Of a stretch of DNA of 64,000 nt, positions 38,013-49,175 are shown piece after piece (the stretch's first letter is position 1; every line of letters begins with the position of its first letter). The notes beneath the pieces were generated by a model. The model did no database searches. It was not told where the DNA came from and saw only the letters and a list, made by a program, of their open reading frames with translations. Both the position numbers and the translations under genes were made by a program. The stretch comes from Symbiodinium natans (lineage: Eukaryota > Sar > Dinophyceae > Suessiales > Symbiodiniaceae): the NCBI GenBank assembly GCA_905221605.1, contig CAJNDS010002309.1, positions 248,001 to 312,000 of the forward strand, written 5' to 3'.

Positions 38013-38211
38013 AGGCCCCCCCTTACTATAGTAACTTTACTTCAGGGACGTATGACCTAAGTTAGGATCCTTATAACCAAACTTAGGGCTCTTATAACTC
38101 CCTACTATAGCAAGTGTACTTAAGGGACTTATAACCTAAGTTAGGATCCTTATAACCCAACTTAGGGATCTTATAACTCTACTTATAACTCGGGGGCCCC
38201 TCCTTGTATGG
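38013..38211. mobile_element. Family L element, duplicated
   Basis: Two head-to-tail copies of the CCTTACTATAG...CTTATAACTC unit; CTTATAACCTAAGTTAGGAT and near-identical versions occur twice. It ends GGGGGCCCCTCCTTGTA. Confidence 0.7.
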
Positions 38212-38714
38212 CGTTAGGGCCGATGGTGCGATCCTAATCGGCAATGTCACACAGGCTTCGGACGGACAGATGCACCAAAGGCACCAGAAATCACCTAAAC
38301 CCTAAACCCTAAACCCTAAACCCTATAGTGCTTAGGGTTTAGGTGCTGGTCTAAAACAGGTCTGATGCATTAACAAATCTTGACGACGATGAGAACCATA
38401 AGCCCTATCCAGGGTAGGGAACACAGGATGCCGGTAGTCGAGGCTCAGGGTTTGGTATCACGGGTTGATTCTCAGCATGGCATCACCAAAACTAATCTTT
38501 AGTGTTCACCGGTAAGAATGAATTCGTTTGTTTAGGGTTTGGGGTTTTAGGGTTTTAGGGTTTAGGGTTTAGGGTTAGTGCTCGACCCCTCGTTCTAGGC
38601 TCTCGCCTCGCCTCCTTCCCGGCCATGAAGCCGCAAAAAGCGTCTAAGGACCCAAGCCCAGAAACTCTCCAGCCGCACCCAAGAGGGAAAACTATGCATG
38701 CAAGGCACAAAACA

Positions 38715-38878
38715 CCCTAAAACCCAAAAACCCTAAACCCTAAGACCCTAAAACCCTAAAACCCTAAAACCCTAAAACCCTAAAACCCTAAAACCCTACA
38801 ACCCTAAAACCCTAAAACCCTAAAGCCCTAAAGTCCTAAAGTCCTAAAACCCTAAACCCTAAAACCTAAAACCTAAAC
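38715..38878. repeat. CCCTAAAA octamer array
   Basis: About 18 copies of an 8-bp AAACCCTA unit with one extra A, rather than the 7-bp telomeric unit. Confidence 0.85.
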
Positions 38879-39261
38879 CCACTTAATTAAAGAACGTGCC
38901 TTAAGTCAGATCGAGGACCTCCATCAATGATTGAAACGTTCCCTACGAGCAAGGACTAGGTACTCTTCATGTCCGCGGCACCTGCTTACATTTCCTTTGT
39001 GAAAAGGGTATCTTGACTGACTTCCGAACCCCTTCTAGACGTTTAACTTTTTGGCTCCTTATTGTAGTCTACAAAAACCAAAAAGTCAAAGTCCTAAGAG
39101 TCAGCCAGAAGAAAGTCGAGGGGTTCAGGGTTCAGGGTTAAACCCTATATAAACAGGGGCCCTAAACCCTAAACCCTAAACCCTAAACCCTAAAAAAAGT
39201 CGAGGTATATACAGGGGGACTAAGGGTTGACCAGGGTATGTCAGGGAGTGACAAGGGTTAC

Positions 39262-39368
39262 TTGGAGGTTCTGGGCACTTATGACCCCAACTATGGCTGT
39301 GCTTATAAGCCCCCCGAGGTCACCTAAGTAGCTTCGAAGTCGACTTACTGTTGGGGTTAAAAAGTACC
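39262..39368. mobile_element. Family M element
   Basis: GGAGGTTCTGGGCACTTATG at the left and its approximate complement AGTACCCGCGAAGCTCC at the right, with GGCTGTGCTTATAAGCCCC inside. Confidence 0.5.
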
Positions 39369-39476
39369 CGCGAAGCTCCAAGGAAGCCATAGAAAACCCT
39401 AAACCTAAAGCCTAAACCCTGATCCCTGAACCCTGATTATAAAACCCCAAACCCTAAACCCTAAACCCTAAAACCG

Positions 39477-39549
39477 CCACCTCGCCATTCTCTGGGTCGA
39501 AGTCGCCGGGCGAAGGGGGTGAGGATCCCTCCGGTGTCCCGTTTGAGAG
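39477..39549 (-). CDS. Exon-like island, acidic/proline-rich
   Basis: Reads GTPEGSSPPSPGDFDPENGE on minus, acceptor GTCGTAG|CTC. CCCTAAA left, TTTAGGG right. Family unknown. Confidence 0.5.
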
Positions 39550-40314
39550 CTACGACACGAACCCAGGTTTAGGGTTTAGGGTTTAGGGTTTGGGGTCTAG
39601 GGTCTAGGGTTTAGGGTTTAGGGTTTAGGTTATCTAGACGCGTCTCGGGTGTAGGCTTATGTAAGGCTTACAGGGCTTATGGGGAGTAGGGGGTTGATAG
39701 GGTTTACAGGCTTTGGGCCTAGAGGGTTCGTAGGTTTGTTTAGGGTTTATAGGGTTTACAGGGCTTACAGTGCGTCAGCACTCACGCACCCCCCTCTCCT
39801 CCACCATCTGGTTCATGGTGGGAGGTTTAGGTTGTAGGGTCTAGGTTTTCACTCTGCTTCGTGCTTACTGGTCTCGAGGTTTCGGGTTTCCCCCCTGTGG
39901 TTCGTGCTGCATGTAGGTTTTGGGGTCAGGGTTTCGCCTGGGTTCGTGGTGAGTCTAAGGTTAACGGTTTGAGGGTTGGGGGGGGGGGGGGTGGCAGGGT
40001 GCTACCATTGGAGGAGGCGAGGGCTTGAGGCTCGGCAAAAGACCCTAAACCCCAAACCCTAAACCCTGAACCCTAAACCCTAAACCCTAAGGAAACCCTA
40101 AACCTCAAACCCCAAACCCTAAACCCATCCACTCCATTGCGCGCTGGCAGACAGGTTGCTGCTTTTGCGCCGTTCTCATCTGTGGGGTTACCCAGCCAAG
40201 CCCCTCCAGTCCGATATCAAGAAAGCTCTTAAACCCTAAGCCCTAAACCCTAAACCCTAAATCTTGCAAATCGTCCGGACTTCGTTGCCTTCATTGCTTG
40301 GAATTTGTCCTGAC

Positions 40315-40420
40315 CCCTAAGGGTCCATGTACCGCAATAGGGAATACTTGGGCTTAAAGTACTTCGTGTATATGGACGTTGGGGCCTAAGTATATAATAG
40401 CTAGGTACATGGACCCTTAA
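40315..40420. mobile_element. Family F element
   Basis: CCCTAAGGGTCCATGTACC and its complement GGTACATGGACCCTTAA bound 106 bp, with TACTTGGGC and GGCCTAAGTATAT as the inner arms. Confidence 0.78.
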
Positions 40421-41250
40421 AAAACAGCATACAATTCCCATAGCATCTGGGCTTTCTCGCCTTGCATCTCTTCCTCAAGAAAAGCAGTGGCCAAGACAGA
40501 CCCATAACATCTGAATGAAGACGGCAAGACGGCAGGAAATGGGTTTGCCGGAACATGCCGCGCCTGTTGAAACAAGAGGCAAGAAACCATACCACGCAGG
40601 TTAGGGTTCTTAAGGGGTTCAGGGTTCAGGGTTTAGGGTTCAGGGTTCAGGGTTCAGGGTTTAGGGTTTGGGGTTTAGGGTTTAGGGTTTCGGGTAGGTA
40701 CCTAGGGAACCTTCCGGAACCTCAGGGAGCCTCAGGGAGTAGTGGAGAGTTTTAGGGAACCTTGGCTTACCTACCCCCTTGAAGCCCCCTCCCTTAACTA
40801 AAAACCCAAAACCCTAACAAAACCCTGAAAAACCCTTTAAAGACCCTAACAAAACCCCAACAACCCCTGAAAAAAACACTGAACAATCCCAGAGAAAAAA
40901 AAAACTAAACTCCCCAAACCCTAAAACCCCAAAACACCCAAAAAACCCAAGACCCCAAAACCCTAAAACCCTCTCCCAAACCCTAAAACCCTCAAAGCCC
41001 TAAAACCCGAAAAACCCTAACAAAATCCCACCGCAACCCTGAAAAACCCTAGAACCCAAAAACCTGAAAATTCCCTGACAATACCCTGACCAAACAGAAG
41101 GACCTCCAAAAAAACCCGAACAAAACCCTGAAAAGCCCAAATTAAAACCCTAAACCCTTGAATTCCCCCTAAACCCTAAACCCCAAACCCTAAACCCTAA
41201 ACCCCAAACCCTAAACCCTAAACCCTAATCCTCAAACCCTAAACCCACAC

Positions 41251-41313
41251 CTGTGCGGCCACGGCGAAGCCGCGCGCACTCGAGCACGGAGGCGCCAGCG
41301 AAGCGCGCAGCAC
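41251..41313 (-). CDS. Exon-like island, 21 codons
   Basis: Reads VLRASLAPPCSSARGFAVAA then Q, with acceptor CCGGCAG|GTG and donor CAG|GTGTGG. CCCTAAA left, TTTAGGG right. It resembles a targeting-type N-terminus, but this is only an impression. Confidence 0.5.
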
Positions 41314-41555
41314 CTGCCGGCCTCAAGGCGAGGCTTTTAGGGTTTAGGGTTTAGGGTTTAGGGTTTAGGGTTTAGGGTTTAGAGCTTCAGGGTTTAGGGG
41401 GCTTTCAGGGTTTTAGGGTTTAGGGTTTAGGGTTCAGGGTTTAGGGTTTCGGGTTTAGGGTTTGGGGGGCTTCAGGGTTTAGGGGGCTTTCAGGGTTTTA
41501 GGGTTTAGGGTTTAGGGGGTTCCGGGTTTAGGGTTCCGGGTTTAGGGTTCCGGCT

Positions 41556-41730
41556 GGTTCATGTACCTACAGAGTAGAGACTTGGGCCCTTTGAAGCTGC
41601 CACATAGGAAACCCTTTGAAGCCCAAGTACAACCCTAAACCCTAAACCCTAAACCCTAAACCCTAAACCCTAAACCCTAAACCCTAAATCCTAACCCTAA
41701 ACCCTAAACCCTAAACCCTATACATGGACC
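41556..41730. mobile_element. Family F element interrupted by telomeric array
   Basis: The left part, TTCATGTACCTACAGAG to AAGCCCAAGTAC, is complete. About 70 bp of CCCTAAA then separates it from the last bases ATACATGGACC. Confidence 0.7.
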
Positions 41731-41922
41731 TCATTGTTGTTTTTCTGGTGGGTTCTGGGCTTCAGGAAGTCTTGGGCTTGAAAGGTTTCGGGTTTAGGGT
41801 TTAGGGTTTAGGGTTTCTAGGGGATTTCGGGCTTGGGGCTTTTCGGGGGTTTAGGGCGTTGTAGGGTCTCGCCCTCCATGGGCTTTTTGCGCGTCTGGCG
41901 TCTTAGGGTTGTAGGGTAGCTT

Positions 41923-42027
41923 CATGGTCCCTTAGTATGGGCCCTTAAAGGGATACCCCTTATACCCTACAAAACCCAAGGGCCCATTCTTCAGAACCCG
42001 TTAAAGTGGCACGTTAAGGGACCTTTG
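41923..42027. mobile_element. Family D element
   Basis: CATGGTCCCTTAGTATGGGC at the left, GTTAAGGGACC at the right, core TACAAAACCCAAGGGCCCAT. Confidence 0.7.
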
Positions 42028-42179
42028 TCTCTGAGAAGTGGATTTTCAAGTGTATGGTGGTTTTGGGCCCTGCAGACCCTAAACCCTAAACCCGAAACCC
42101 GAAAAGAGGGTGTAGGGTTTAGAGTCCAGGTTTGGGCTTTATGCTTGAGTCTTCGGTTTAAGGTTTAGAACGGCCCAAA

Positions 42180-42510
42180 ATGCCTGGCTGTCTGCTAAGG
42201 GGTCTTCCATGGCCGAAGATGCCTGCTTGTCTGCGAAGGTCTTCCTCGGGCGTCCTGGCCTTCGCTTCGGGCCCACGGCTGGCTGCTTTCTGGGCCGCCC
42301 CGGACCGGGACCTTTCTGGCACAGGTCCATCATCAGCGATGTCGTCCCTGTGGTACAGCATGGCTGCCATCCTCTCGTTGTGCTCTGCGAGTGGTAGCGA
42401 AAGAACAGCTTGCCGCGGCCTTCTTCAATCCAAGACACGAAACTGGCGTACTGCTTCCCGAAACAGGGAGCGCTCCCGAGGCGTTGCCTGCGGCAGGGTC
42501 TCGCCATGAC
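42180..42510 (-). CDS. AT-hook-containing open region
   Basis: The minus strand is open for about 130 codons. Two AT-hook cores are present 15 residues apart, GPGRPRKQ and RPGRPRKTF, preceded by YASFVSWIEEGRGKLFFRYH. AT-hooks bind the minor groove of AT-rich DNA, so a nuclear or chromatin role is plausible. Exon borders were not defined; a second frame is also open in the AT-hook part. Confidence 0.5.
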
Positions 42511-43563
42511 GATAGTCAGGAACTGTCCGAGCAAGGAACCCGAAACCCTAAACCCCTAAACCCTAAACCTGAACCCTTCAACTGCCTCAACATCTCGAGG
42601 TTCTGCTGCAGACTCTCAGCTCCCAGCAAATCGGAGCCACTCGGAAGGAGCGCGCCATCACACACAAAAGGCTTCAACCCTAAACCCTAAACCATAAGCT
42701 CTAAACCCTAAACCCTGAACCCTAAACCCTACAGGTCTTCAGGGTTTACAGGTTCAAGCCCCACTTCTTGTCTGGAGCCTGAACGGATTAGAGTGTTGTT
42801 TGAAAGCTTAAATACTTGTTCGTGTGTTGTTGAGGTTTGGGGTTTGAGGCTTAAAGAGTTGAGAGGCGGTTGAGATGGGTTGAGGGGGGGTGAGAGACGT
42901 TGAACAGGGGCTGAGAAGGGGGGGGGGGGGGTTTAGGGTTTAAGGCTTAATGTGCAGCTTACAGGTTCTCAAGGCACACATCGTGGCCGGCCGGGCATCT
43001 GAACGTTGGCGCGCTTCCGCGAGTTCAAGTCTCACTTAAGGTTTAGGGTCTAGGGTCTAGGGTTTAGGGTTTAGGGTCCAGGGCCTCGGGTTTAGGGCCG
43101 GGTTCTTGGAGGTCTGCGGCGGGGGGGGAGGGGGGGGGTATAGAGTACCAGGGCTTTATGGAGTTCAAGCTTTGAAACCCTAAACGTTTGGGGCCCGTGG
43201 CTCACTCCTTGCGGCTGCGCAACGTCCAGGCACTAGACGCACAAACCCGAAACCCCGCAAACTGCAACGACCGAACCCAACCCGAAACCCTAAGCCCTAA
43301 ACCCTAAACCCTAAGCCCTAAACCCCCCCTCAAAGTATTAAAGCCTTGTAGAGACTACAGTGACTACAGTTGTGCGGGAACCTTGCTTGGATTAGGGTGT
43401 AGAGTTTGCAGGGCTTGCTGGGCTTAAGGGTTACAGGGTTCAGGGTTTAGCGTTCAGGGTTCAGGGCTACTTAGTGCTTTTAGGATTAGGGTTTGCCCTA
43501 AACCCTAAACCCTTAAGTGTAGGGTTTGTGAGTTGTGGTTCAAGCAGATATGGTCAGTACCCT

Positions 43564-43640
43564 AAACGATGGTCCCTTTTTGGAATCCCCCAAATCATAG
43601 GGCCGCCTTATATGAAGGAGCCCAAAAAGGGACCATACCC
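43564..43640. mobile_element. Short inverted-repeat element, family J
   Basis: ATGGTCCCTTTTTGG at the left and CCAAAAAGGGACCAT at the right form perfect 14-15 bp inverted ends around about 50 bp. Confidence 0.65.
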
Positions 43641-43938
43641 TACATAAACCCTAAACTCTAGAACCCAAAGCCAGGCGTGACCATACATCTCTGAGTAGGT
43701 TCCCTTCACAAAGCACAATCGGAGAACAAACTTCTAAGCTGCACCAGTAAAACCGACTCAGCATACCGGCAGGGGCCCCCTTGCTACACAAGTGTACTTA
43801 AGGGAATGATAACCTAAACAACAGACGTTTTCCCTCTTTAGGGCCCTTCTAGTCACCCTAAACCCTAAACCCTAAACCCTAAACCCTAAACCCTAAACCC
43901 TAAACCCTACACCCTGAACCCTAAACCCTAAAACCCTC

Positions 43939-44033
43939 CTGCAAAATCTGGGCTTGCGTTGTTGAGGCATCAAATCGCCTCTCAGCTTTTTCTGAGACCC
44001 GGCGCTCGTTGCTGGGGTCGTCCGGCCCAGGGC
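43939..44033 (-). CDS. Exon-like island, 31 codons
   Basis: Reads PGPDDPSNERRVSEKAERRF then DASTTQAQILQ. Acceptor GCCGCAG|GC, donor CAG|GAGGG of GA type. The charged composition suggests a helical segment. Flanked CCCTAAA left and TTTAGGG right. Confidence 0.65.
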
Positions 44034-44413
44034 CTGCGGCCTATGAAAAGCCTATCAAGTTTAGGGTTTAGGGTTTAGGGTTTAGGGTTTAGGGTTTAGG
44101 GTTTAGGGTTTAGGGTTTATATAGGGTTTCGGGTTTATGGGGTGTACAGGGTGTGTAGGGTTCATAGGGCTTATATAGGGTTTGGGTTTAGGGTCTAGGG
44201 TGTAGGGTTTAGGGAAGCCTCCAACTGTCGGCTTAGGTTTGATTTTTAGGGTTTAAACAAGGTTTAGGGGCTTACAGGGTTGAGTGAGAGGGTTTGGGGT
44301 CCATTGTGTAGAGTCTAGAGTTTGCGTTGCCCATATTTTTGAGCCTCGTATTCCTTTCGTACATACCCTTTAGAAATACACACACCCACACACCTATATA
44401 GGGCCACCCTAGT

Positions 44414-44503
44414 GGCCCTTAAAGCCCTCCGAAAAAGATTCCCGAACATGATCCTCTTAAACCCAATGAGGGAAAATGCAAAATGTCCCAAGGGGATACC
44501 GAG
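44414..44503. mobile_element. Family K element
   Basis: GGCCCTTAAAGCCCTCCGAA to CCCAAGGGGATACCGAG, with GAACATGATCCTCTTAAACC in the centre. Confidence 0.65.
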
Positions 44504-45077
44504 ACACGCGCACCTATATAATAGGGTTTAGGGCTTAGGGTTTAGGGTTTTTGGTTTAGGGTTTACGGTTTAGGCCCTAACCCCCCTCTCTACCGAGAAG
44601 GGCATGCGGATTCTTCTTCAGCAAGTCCAACAAGACACAGGCATTCAAGCCCAAAAAAGAACCTCACAAAGTGTTCAGAGCTAGTCTTCTACTATCCCTA
44701 AACCCTAAACCCTAAACCCTAAACCCTAAACCCTAAAATCAAAAAGACCAACCAAACCTCGAGCTGCAAACCACTGAACCCACAAACCCTCAACAACGTA
44801 GTAACCACAGGCCCTCAACCGGATCCTTGTTTTCGGGTTTAAGGTTCGACATGGAGGTGTGGGCTAGGTCCATAATATGGTGGGGTGGGGGGGGGGGGGG
44901 GGTAGGGCTTAAGTTTTGGGCTGTCAAAAGAACTGTGATGAGGGGGTCGAAAAGTCAGCTTGCTGTGTGGATTGGGTCACTCAAGCGTCCCCGGCCGGGT
45001 AACAGCCCCGAGAGTCTCAGAGCGAAATATCCTGCAATTCGCAGGCGTGACTGCGTGCAATAGGTGCGCCCGCCATC

Positions 45078-45178
45078 CAACCCTAAACGAACCCTAAACG
45101 AACCCTAAACGAACCCTAAATGAACCCTAAATGAACCCTAAATGAACCCTAAATGAACCCTAAATGAACCCTGAACCC
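45078..45178. repeat. CCCTAAACGAA / CCCTAAATGAA 11-mer array
   Basis: Nine units of an 11-bp derivative in two sub-blocks, first ACGAACCCTAA and then ATGAACCCTAA. The change is shared by neighbouring units, so it spread by tandem duplication. Confidence 0.85.
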
Positions 45179-45447
45179 TAAACCCCTCTATTGGCCGTCT
45201 TGTCAAGTATTTCTCTAGATCAGAGCCCGCCCCGAGAACTCCATGCCCCAACCAAAAGCCGTGAACAAGAAATCTCCTTAAAGCAACAAGCCTAAACCCC
45301 AAGGGTTTAGGGTTTTGGGTTTAGGGTTTAGGGTTTAAACGCCATGCCCTAAAGCAGCCAAAAACCCAAGCCCTAAGCTCCTACAAGCCCTGAATCCTAG
45401 ATCTTCGGAGCGCTGGTCGTTGCGTTGTCTGCCCTGGACTCCTTCAA

Positions 45448-45595
45448 TAGGGTTTAGGGTTTAGGGTTTAGGGTTTAGGGTTTAGGGTTTAGGGTTTTGG
45501 GTTTAGGTTTAGGGTTTAGGGTTTAGGGTTTAGGGTTTAGGGTTTAGGGTTTAGGGTTTAGGGTTTAGGGTTTAGGGTTTAGGGTTTAGGGTTTT
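45448..45595. repeat. TTTAGGG array
   Basis: About 20 units with one GGGTTTTGGG break near 45497. Confidence 0.95.
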
Positions 45596-45871
45596 GGGCC
45601 TTTTGGGTTTAGGGTTTCGGGTTTAGGGTTTAGGGTATAGGGCTTAGGGTTTGTTAGGGTTTGGGGTTCAGGGTCCGGGGGTTTGGGTTTTTGTTGCGGC
45701 TTTTTGGGGTTTGGGACGACGTCTGGCAATTTAGGCTTTAGGGCGACACGAGTTGCCTGCACATCTAGCTGGCTGGCTGCAAAACGCAAAGATCTGGCCG
45801 GGTTTAGGGTAATTCCTGGCTGCACATACAATGGAGGTCTTAATAGAAATATGGTGCCACCTTCTAATCGA

Positions 45872-45963
45872 GGGTGGCCCTTAAAACCCTCTGAAGAATA
45901 TTCCTGAATATGATCCTCTTAAACTCAACAAGGGAAATACAAAATGTCCCCAGGGCCTGCCGA
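45872..45963. mobile_element. Family K element
   Basis: GGTGGCCCTTAAAACCCTCT to CCAGGGCCTGCCGAG, with GAATATGATCCTCTTAAACT in the centre. Confidence 0.65.
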
Positions 45964-46069
45964 GTATATAGTTCAAAGCACCAGCATCAACTGGCTATCA
46001 AGTCCCATGAACATTCAAGCCCTAAACCCTAAACCCTAAACCCTAAACTAAGCCTAAGACCTAAACCCT

Positions 46070-46260
46070 CACTCTTCGGAGGATCGGCGGATGGCGGTGC
46101 CTGCGCATTAGCTGCAGGTGCCTGATGCCACAAGGTTCCTTGTGGAACGCTGGCAGAGGCCCCCGGAGAGGGGGAGATGATCCCGTGACACATTATCTGG
46201 ACGGGCTGTAGAATCCTGAGCCGCCTCAGCTGAGATCTGCCTCCCACTAAAAACCCCTTA
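46070..46260 (-). CDS. Open region, proline/serine-rich
   Basis: The minus strand reads LQPVQIMCHGIISPSPGASA and continues through NAQAPPSADPPKSE. It adjoins the family F element at 46270. Exon borders are uncertain. Confidence 0.4.
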
Positions 46261-46269
46261 TAAGGCCCC

Positions 46270-46442
46270 TTTGGATCCATGTACCTACATGGTATATCCG
46301 AAACCCTAAACCCTAAGCCCTAAACCCTAAACCCTAAACCCTAAACCCTAAGGATCCATGGTATATACTTGGGCCTTAAAGGGGTTGCTGTATAGTAGCT
46401 TTTGGGGCCCAAGTATATTGCCATGTAGGTACATGGATCCGT
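46270..46442. mobile_element. Family F element interrupted by telomeric array with duplication
   Basis: The array 46298-46351 splits the element. ATGGTATAT ends the left part (46289-46297) and is repeated at the start of the right part (46358-46366), preceded by a second GGATCC. The right end, GTAGGTACATGGATCC, completes the inverted repeat. Confidence 0.78.
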
Positions 46443-47399
46443 AGGGTTGAGTCCTGAAACCTCAAAAACCCTAAGGGTTTAGGGTTTAGGGTTTAGGGTT
46501 TAGGGTTTAGGGTTTAGGGTTTAGGGTTTAGGGTTTAGGGTTTAGGGTTTAGGGTTGCCTAAACCCTGAACAGCGCGCAACCCTGCGTGTCTCAGCACCG
46601 AAGTAGGCCCAAGCACTACAGCACGCCTACAAGGAATTCTTTGCACGCCACAAAACCCACCAAACACTTCGTGACCTTGAATCTGAAAGTGATGGGTGTT
46701 TTAGGGCTGCATAGAAAACAAGAAGCTCAAGGATTGTGTTGAGATTGCCTGGTCTAGCTATTGTTTAAGTTTAGGGTTTGAGGGGTGAGGGCCTTGGAAT
46801 ACCCACCCTAAACCTTAAAACGCAGAACCCGGTCCCCAGACCCCTTGGCTGTTACCGATTCGCTGCCACAGACATGGCGTGTATCGTTGCCTGGTTCCAG
46901 AGTGAGAGCAGGGTTTCGGGTTTAGGGGTTTGCGTGCTCAGGGGTTTGGGACCTGTTTTTGGATTTGGGTTCCCTAAACCCTGAAGACCCTCTTCAGGCT
47001 GTGGATATCTGGGTGGGGCATTTGGCCCTGCTCCCACTCCCTTCCTGGGTTCCCCCCCATACTTATTGGTGGTTTCCGAAATTGAGGGTACCTTGCTGGG
47101 GTCCTTGTTCTACGGCAATCCTACTATAAGGCAATGCTACTACTGGGGGGCTTATTTTAGGGTACCCTATTCTCGTAAACCCCCTTATGCCTTCAGGAGG
47201 ATCATTTCGGATTCCGGAACGAGAAAGGAATACGGGCACAGCTGAGCATCCTAGTGCAGGGTTTCGGGCTTGTAATGCAGTATTAGGGGGCTATAGTCTC
47301 GAAAACTTCCGGCTCAGTATTTAATTACAGCAGAGCTTACAGCAACTTGCAACCCAAAACCCCAAACCCCAACTAAACCCCAACTAAACCCCAACTAAA

Positions 47400-47548
47400 C
47401 CCCCTAAACCCTAAACCCTAAACCCTAAACCCTAAACCCTAAACCCTAAACCCTAAACCCTAAACCCTAAACCCTAAACCCTAAACCCTAAACCCTAAAC
47501 CCTAAACCCTAAACCCTAAACCCTAAACCCTAAACCCTAAACCCTAAA
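47400..47548. repeat. CCCTAAA array
   Basis: About 21 perfect units, preceded by three AACCCCAACTA variants. No exon was recognised beside it. Confidence 0.95.
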
Positions 47549-47844
47549 CTACAGAGAAGTGGGTTCATGGCCTTTGGAGCCCCCATTAGGTTCCATCATC
47601 TTCACGAGAAGCTACCTTATAATCCCAGCTTAAGACCCCTTGCGCAAGTTCCGGAGCAAAAACACAAATCCCCGACTAAGGACAGGTAGAGGTCCAAAAC
47701 CCTGAACCCAAACCCCTCCACGATCCTCTACATACTTTGGAGACTCAGAAAGCGAACCTTTCACCCCTTGAAATCTCCTCATGCACCGCACGGGTCAGCT
47801 CGGGAATGCGCATGCCGGGTGCGGTGTGTTCTTCGGGTTTTTTC

Positions 47845-47950
47845 AAGGGTCCATGTACCTATACAGTCTATACTTGGGCCTTAAAGGGGTTCCTCTATAC
47901 TGTAGTAGCTTTAGAGCCCAAGTATATACCATAGGTACATGGATCCTTAG
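47845..47950. mobile_element. Family F element, intact
   Basis: AAGGGTCCATGTACCTATAC at the left and ATAGGTACATGGATCCTTAG at the right. This copy shows the uninterrupted form of 46270-46442. Confidence 0.8.
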
Positions 47951-48410
47951 AGGGTTGTAGGCCTGAGTTTAGGTTTGCTAGGGGGGGTAAACTAAACTCT
48001 CAACCCCAAAAAGGGACTCTCTTTCCGACAGTTTTGTTCTGGGTTATACCTTCTCATTCAGGGGACGTTGCCACTAAACGGTAGGTAAGCAGCATCCTAG
48101 GGAAACCCCGGACTCCAGGGCTGAACCCTAAACCCCTAAACCCTAAACCCTACACCCTAAACCCTAAACTCTAAACCCTAAAACCCTAAACCCTAAACCC
48201 TAAACCCTAAACCCTAAACCCTTAACCCTAAACCCTAAACCCTAACCCCCAGCCCAGCGGCCAGCAAGAGCCAGAGCAACGGCCAAGCTGGCAGCGAGGA
48301 GCCTCGGCGTTTTGGGTAACTTCCGGGTGTTCCTTGGGATAGGGTTTAGGGTTTAGGGTTTAGGGTTTAGGGTTTAGGGTTTAGGGTTTAGGGTTTAAGG
48401 TTTAGTTTAG

Positions 48411-48508
48411 GGATGCTCCCCCTTATACTAGCAGTCCTTAATAGGGATTCCAGTACCCCCTATTCTAATCCCTATTCAGGACTGTTGGTATAAGGGGGAA
48501 CATCCCAA
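48411..48508. mobile_element. Family B element
   Basis: GGATGCTCCCCCTTATACTA at the left, ATAAGGGGGAACATCCCA at the right, with internal AGTCCTTAATAGGGATT and its complement. Confidence 0.78.
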
Positions 48509-48922
48509 AGTATTCGGACTGCCTACACATAACCTGAACCCCGATCATTCTGGAAGCCTTACCTGGTACCAGCCCCCAGCCTTGAAGAAAGGAGCCCCAA
48601 TTAACCCCAAACAAGCTCCACAGCCTCAGTTCTCCTTAAACATTCCTAAGCACCTTAGCCTAAAATCTATGTGTGGCCCCCTGAAGACCCCGCGCAGACA
48701 CGGGAGCCGCCAACAGCCCGGCACAACCCCAACCTAAAACCCTAAAGTCTTAAAGTCTAAACCCTAAACCCTAAACCCTAAACCCTAAACCCGAAACCCT
48801 AAACCCTAAACAAACACGGCGAGGCCTGCAGCCCCCCAAAACGAAGCCAATTTTGCCAGTCTGAAGCTAATTGCTCCAAGCTTGACACAGAAAATGCCAG
48901 AAAGGTAGCTCGGAGGGTACTC

Positions 48923-49040
48923 TCATGGCCCCCTTAATGTGGTCCCGAACCTCCTTTAGAATTTTCTGATGTCTGGGCCCCTAGTTCGTATAGGGTATAT
49001 CAGGGATACCCTTTTAAGGGCCCAGACTAAGGGATCATGT
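48923..49040. mobile_element. Family D element
   Basis: CATGGCCCCCTTAATGTGGT at the left and GACTAAGGGATCATG at the right. Its core GGGTATATCAGGG is in the opposite orientation to that in 28256-28387. Confidence 0.65.
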
Positions 49041-49082
49041 AACTACCCTTAGATAGGCCCCAAGCCATAAGGTCCAACTTCC

Positions 49083-49175
49083 CTTTTTGAACATCGCCTC
49101 CTTCTGGCCCTTCGCCAGGGAATCCAAGAGCGCTATCGAAGAATCGTCCAGGCCGCCTTGAAGAAGATGAATCTC
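49083..49175 (-). CDS. Exon-like island, 31 codons
   Basis: Reads EIHLLQGGLDDSSIALLDSL then AKGQKEAMF, with acceptor GGAACAG|GAG. It runs towards the family D element at 48923-49040. Family unknown. Confidence 0.55.
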
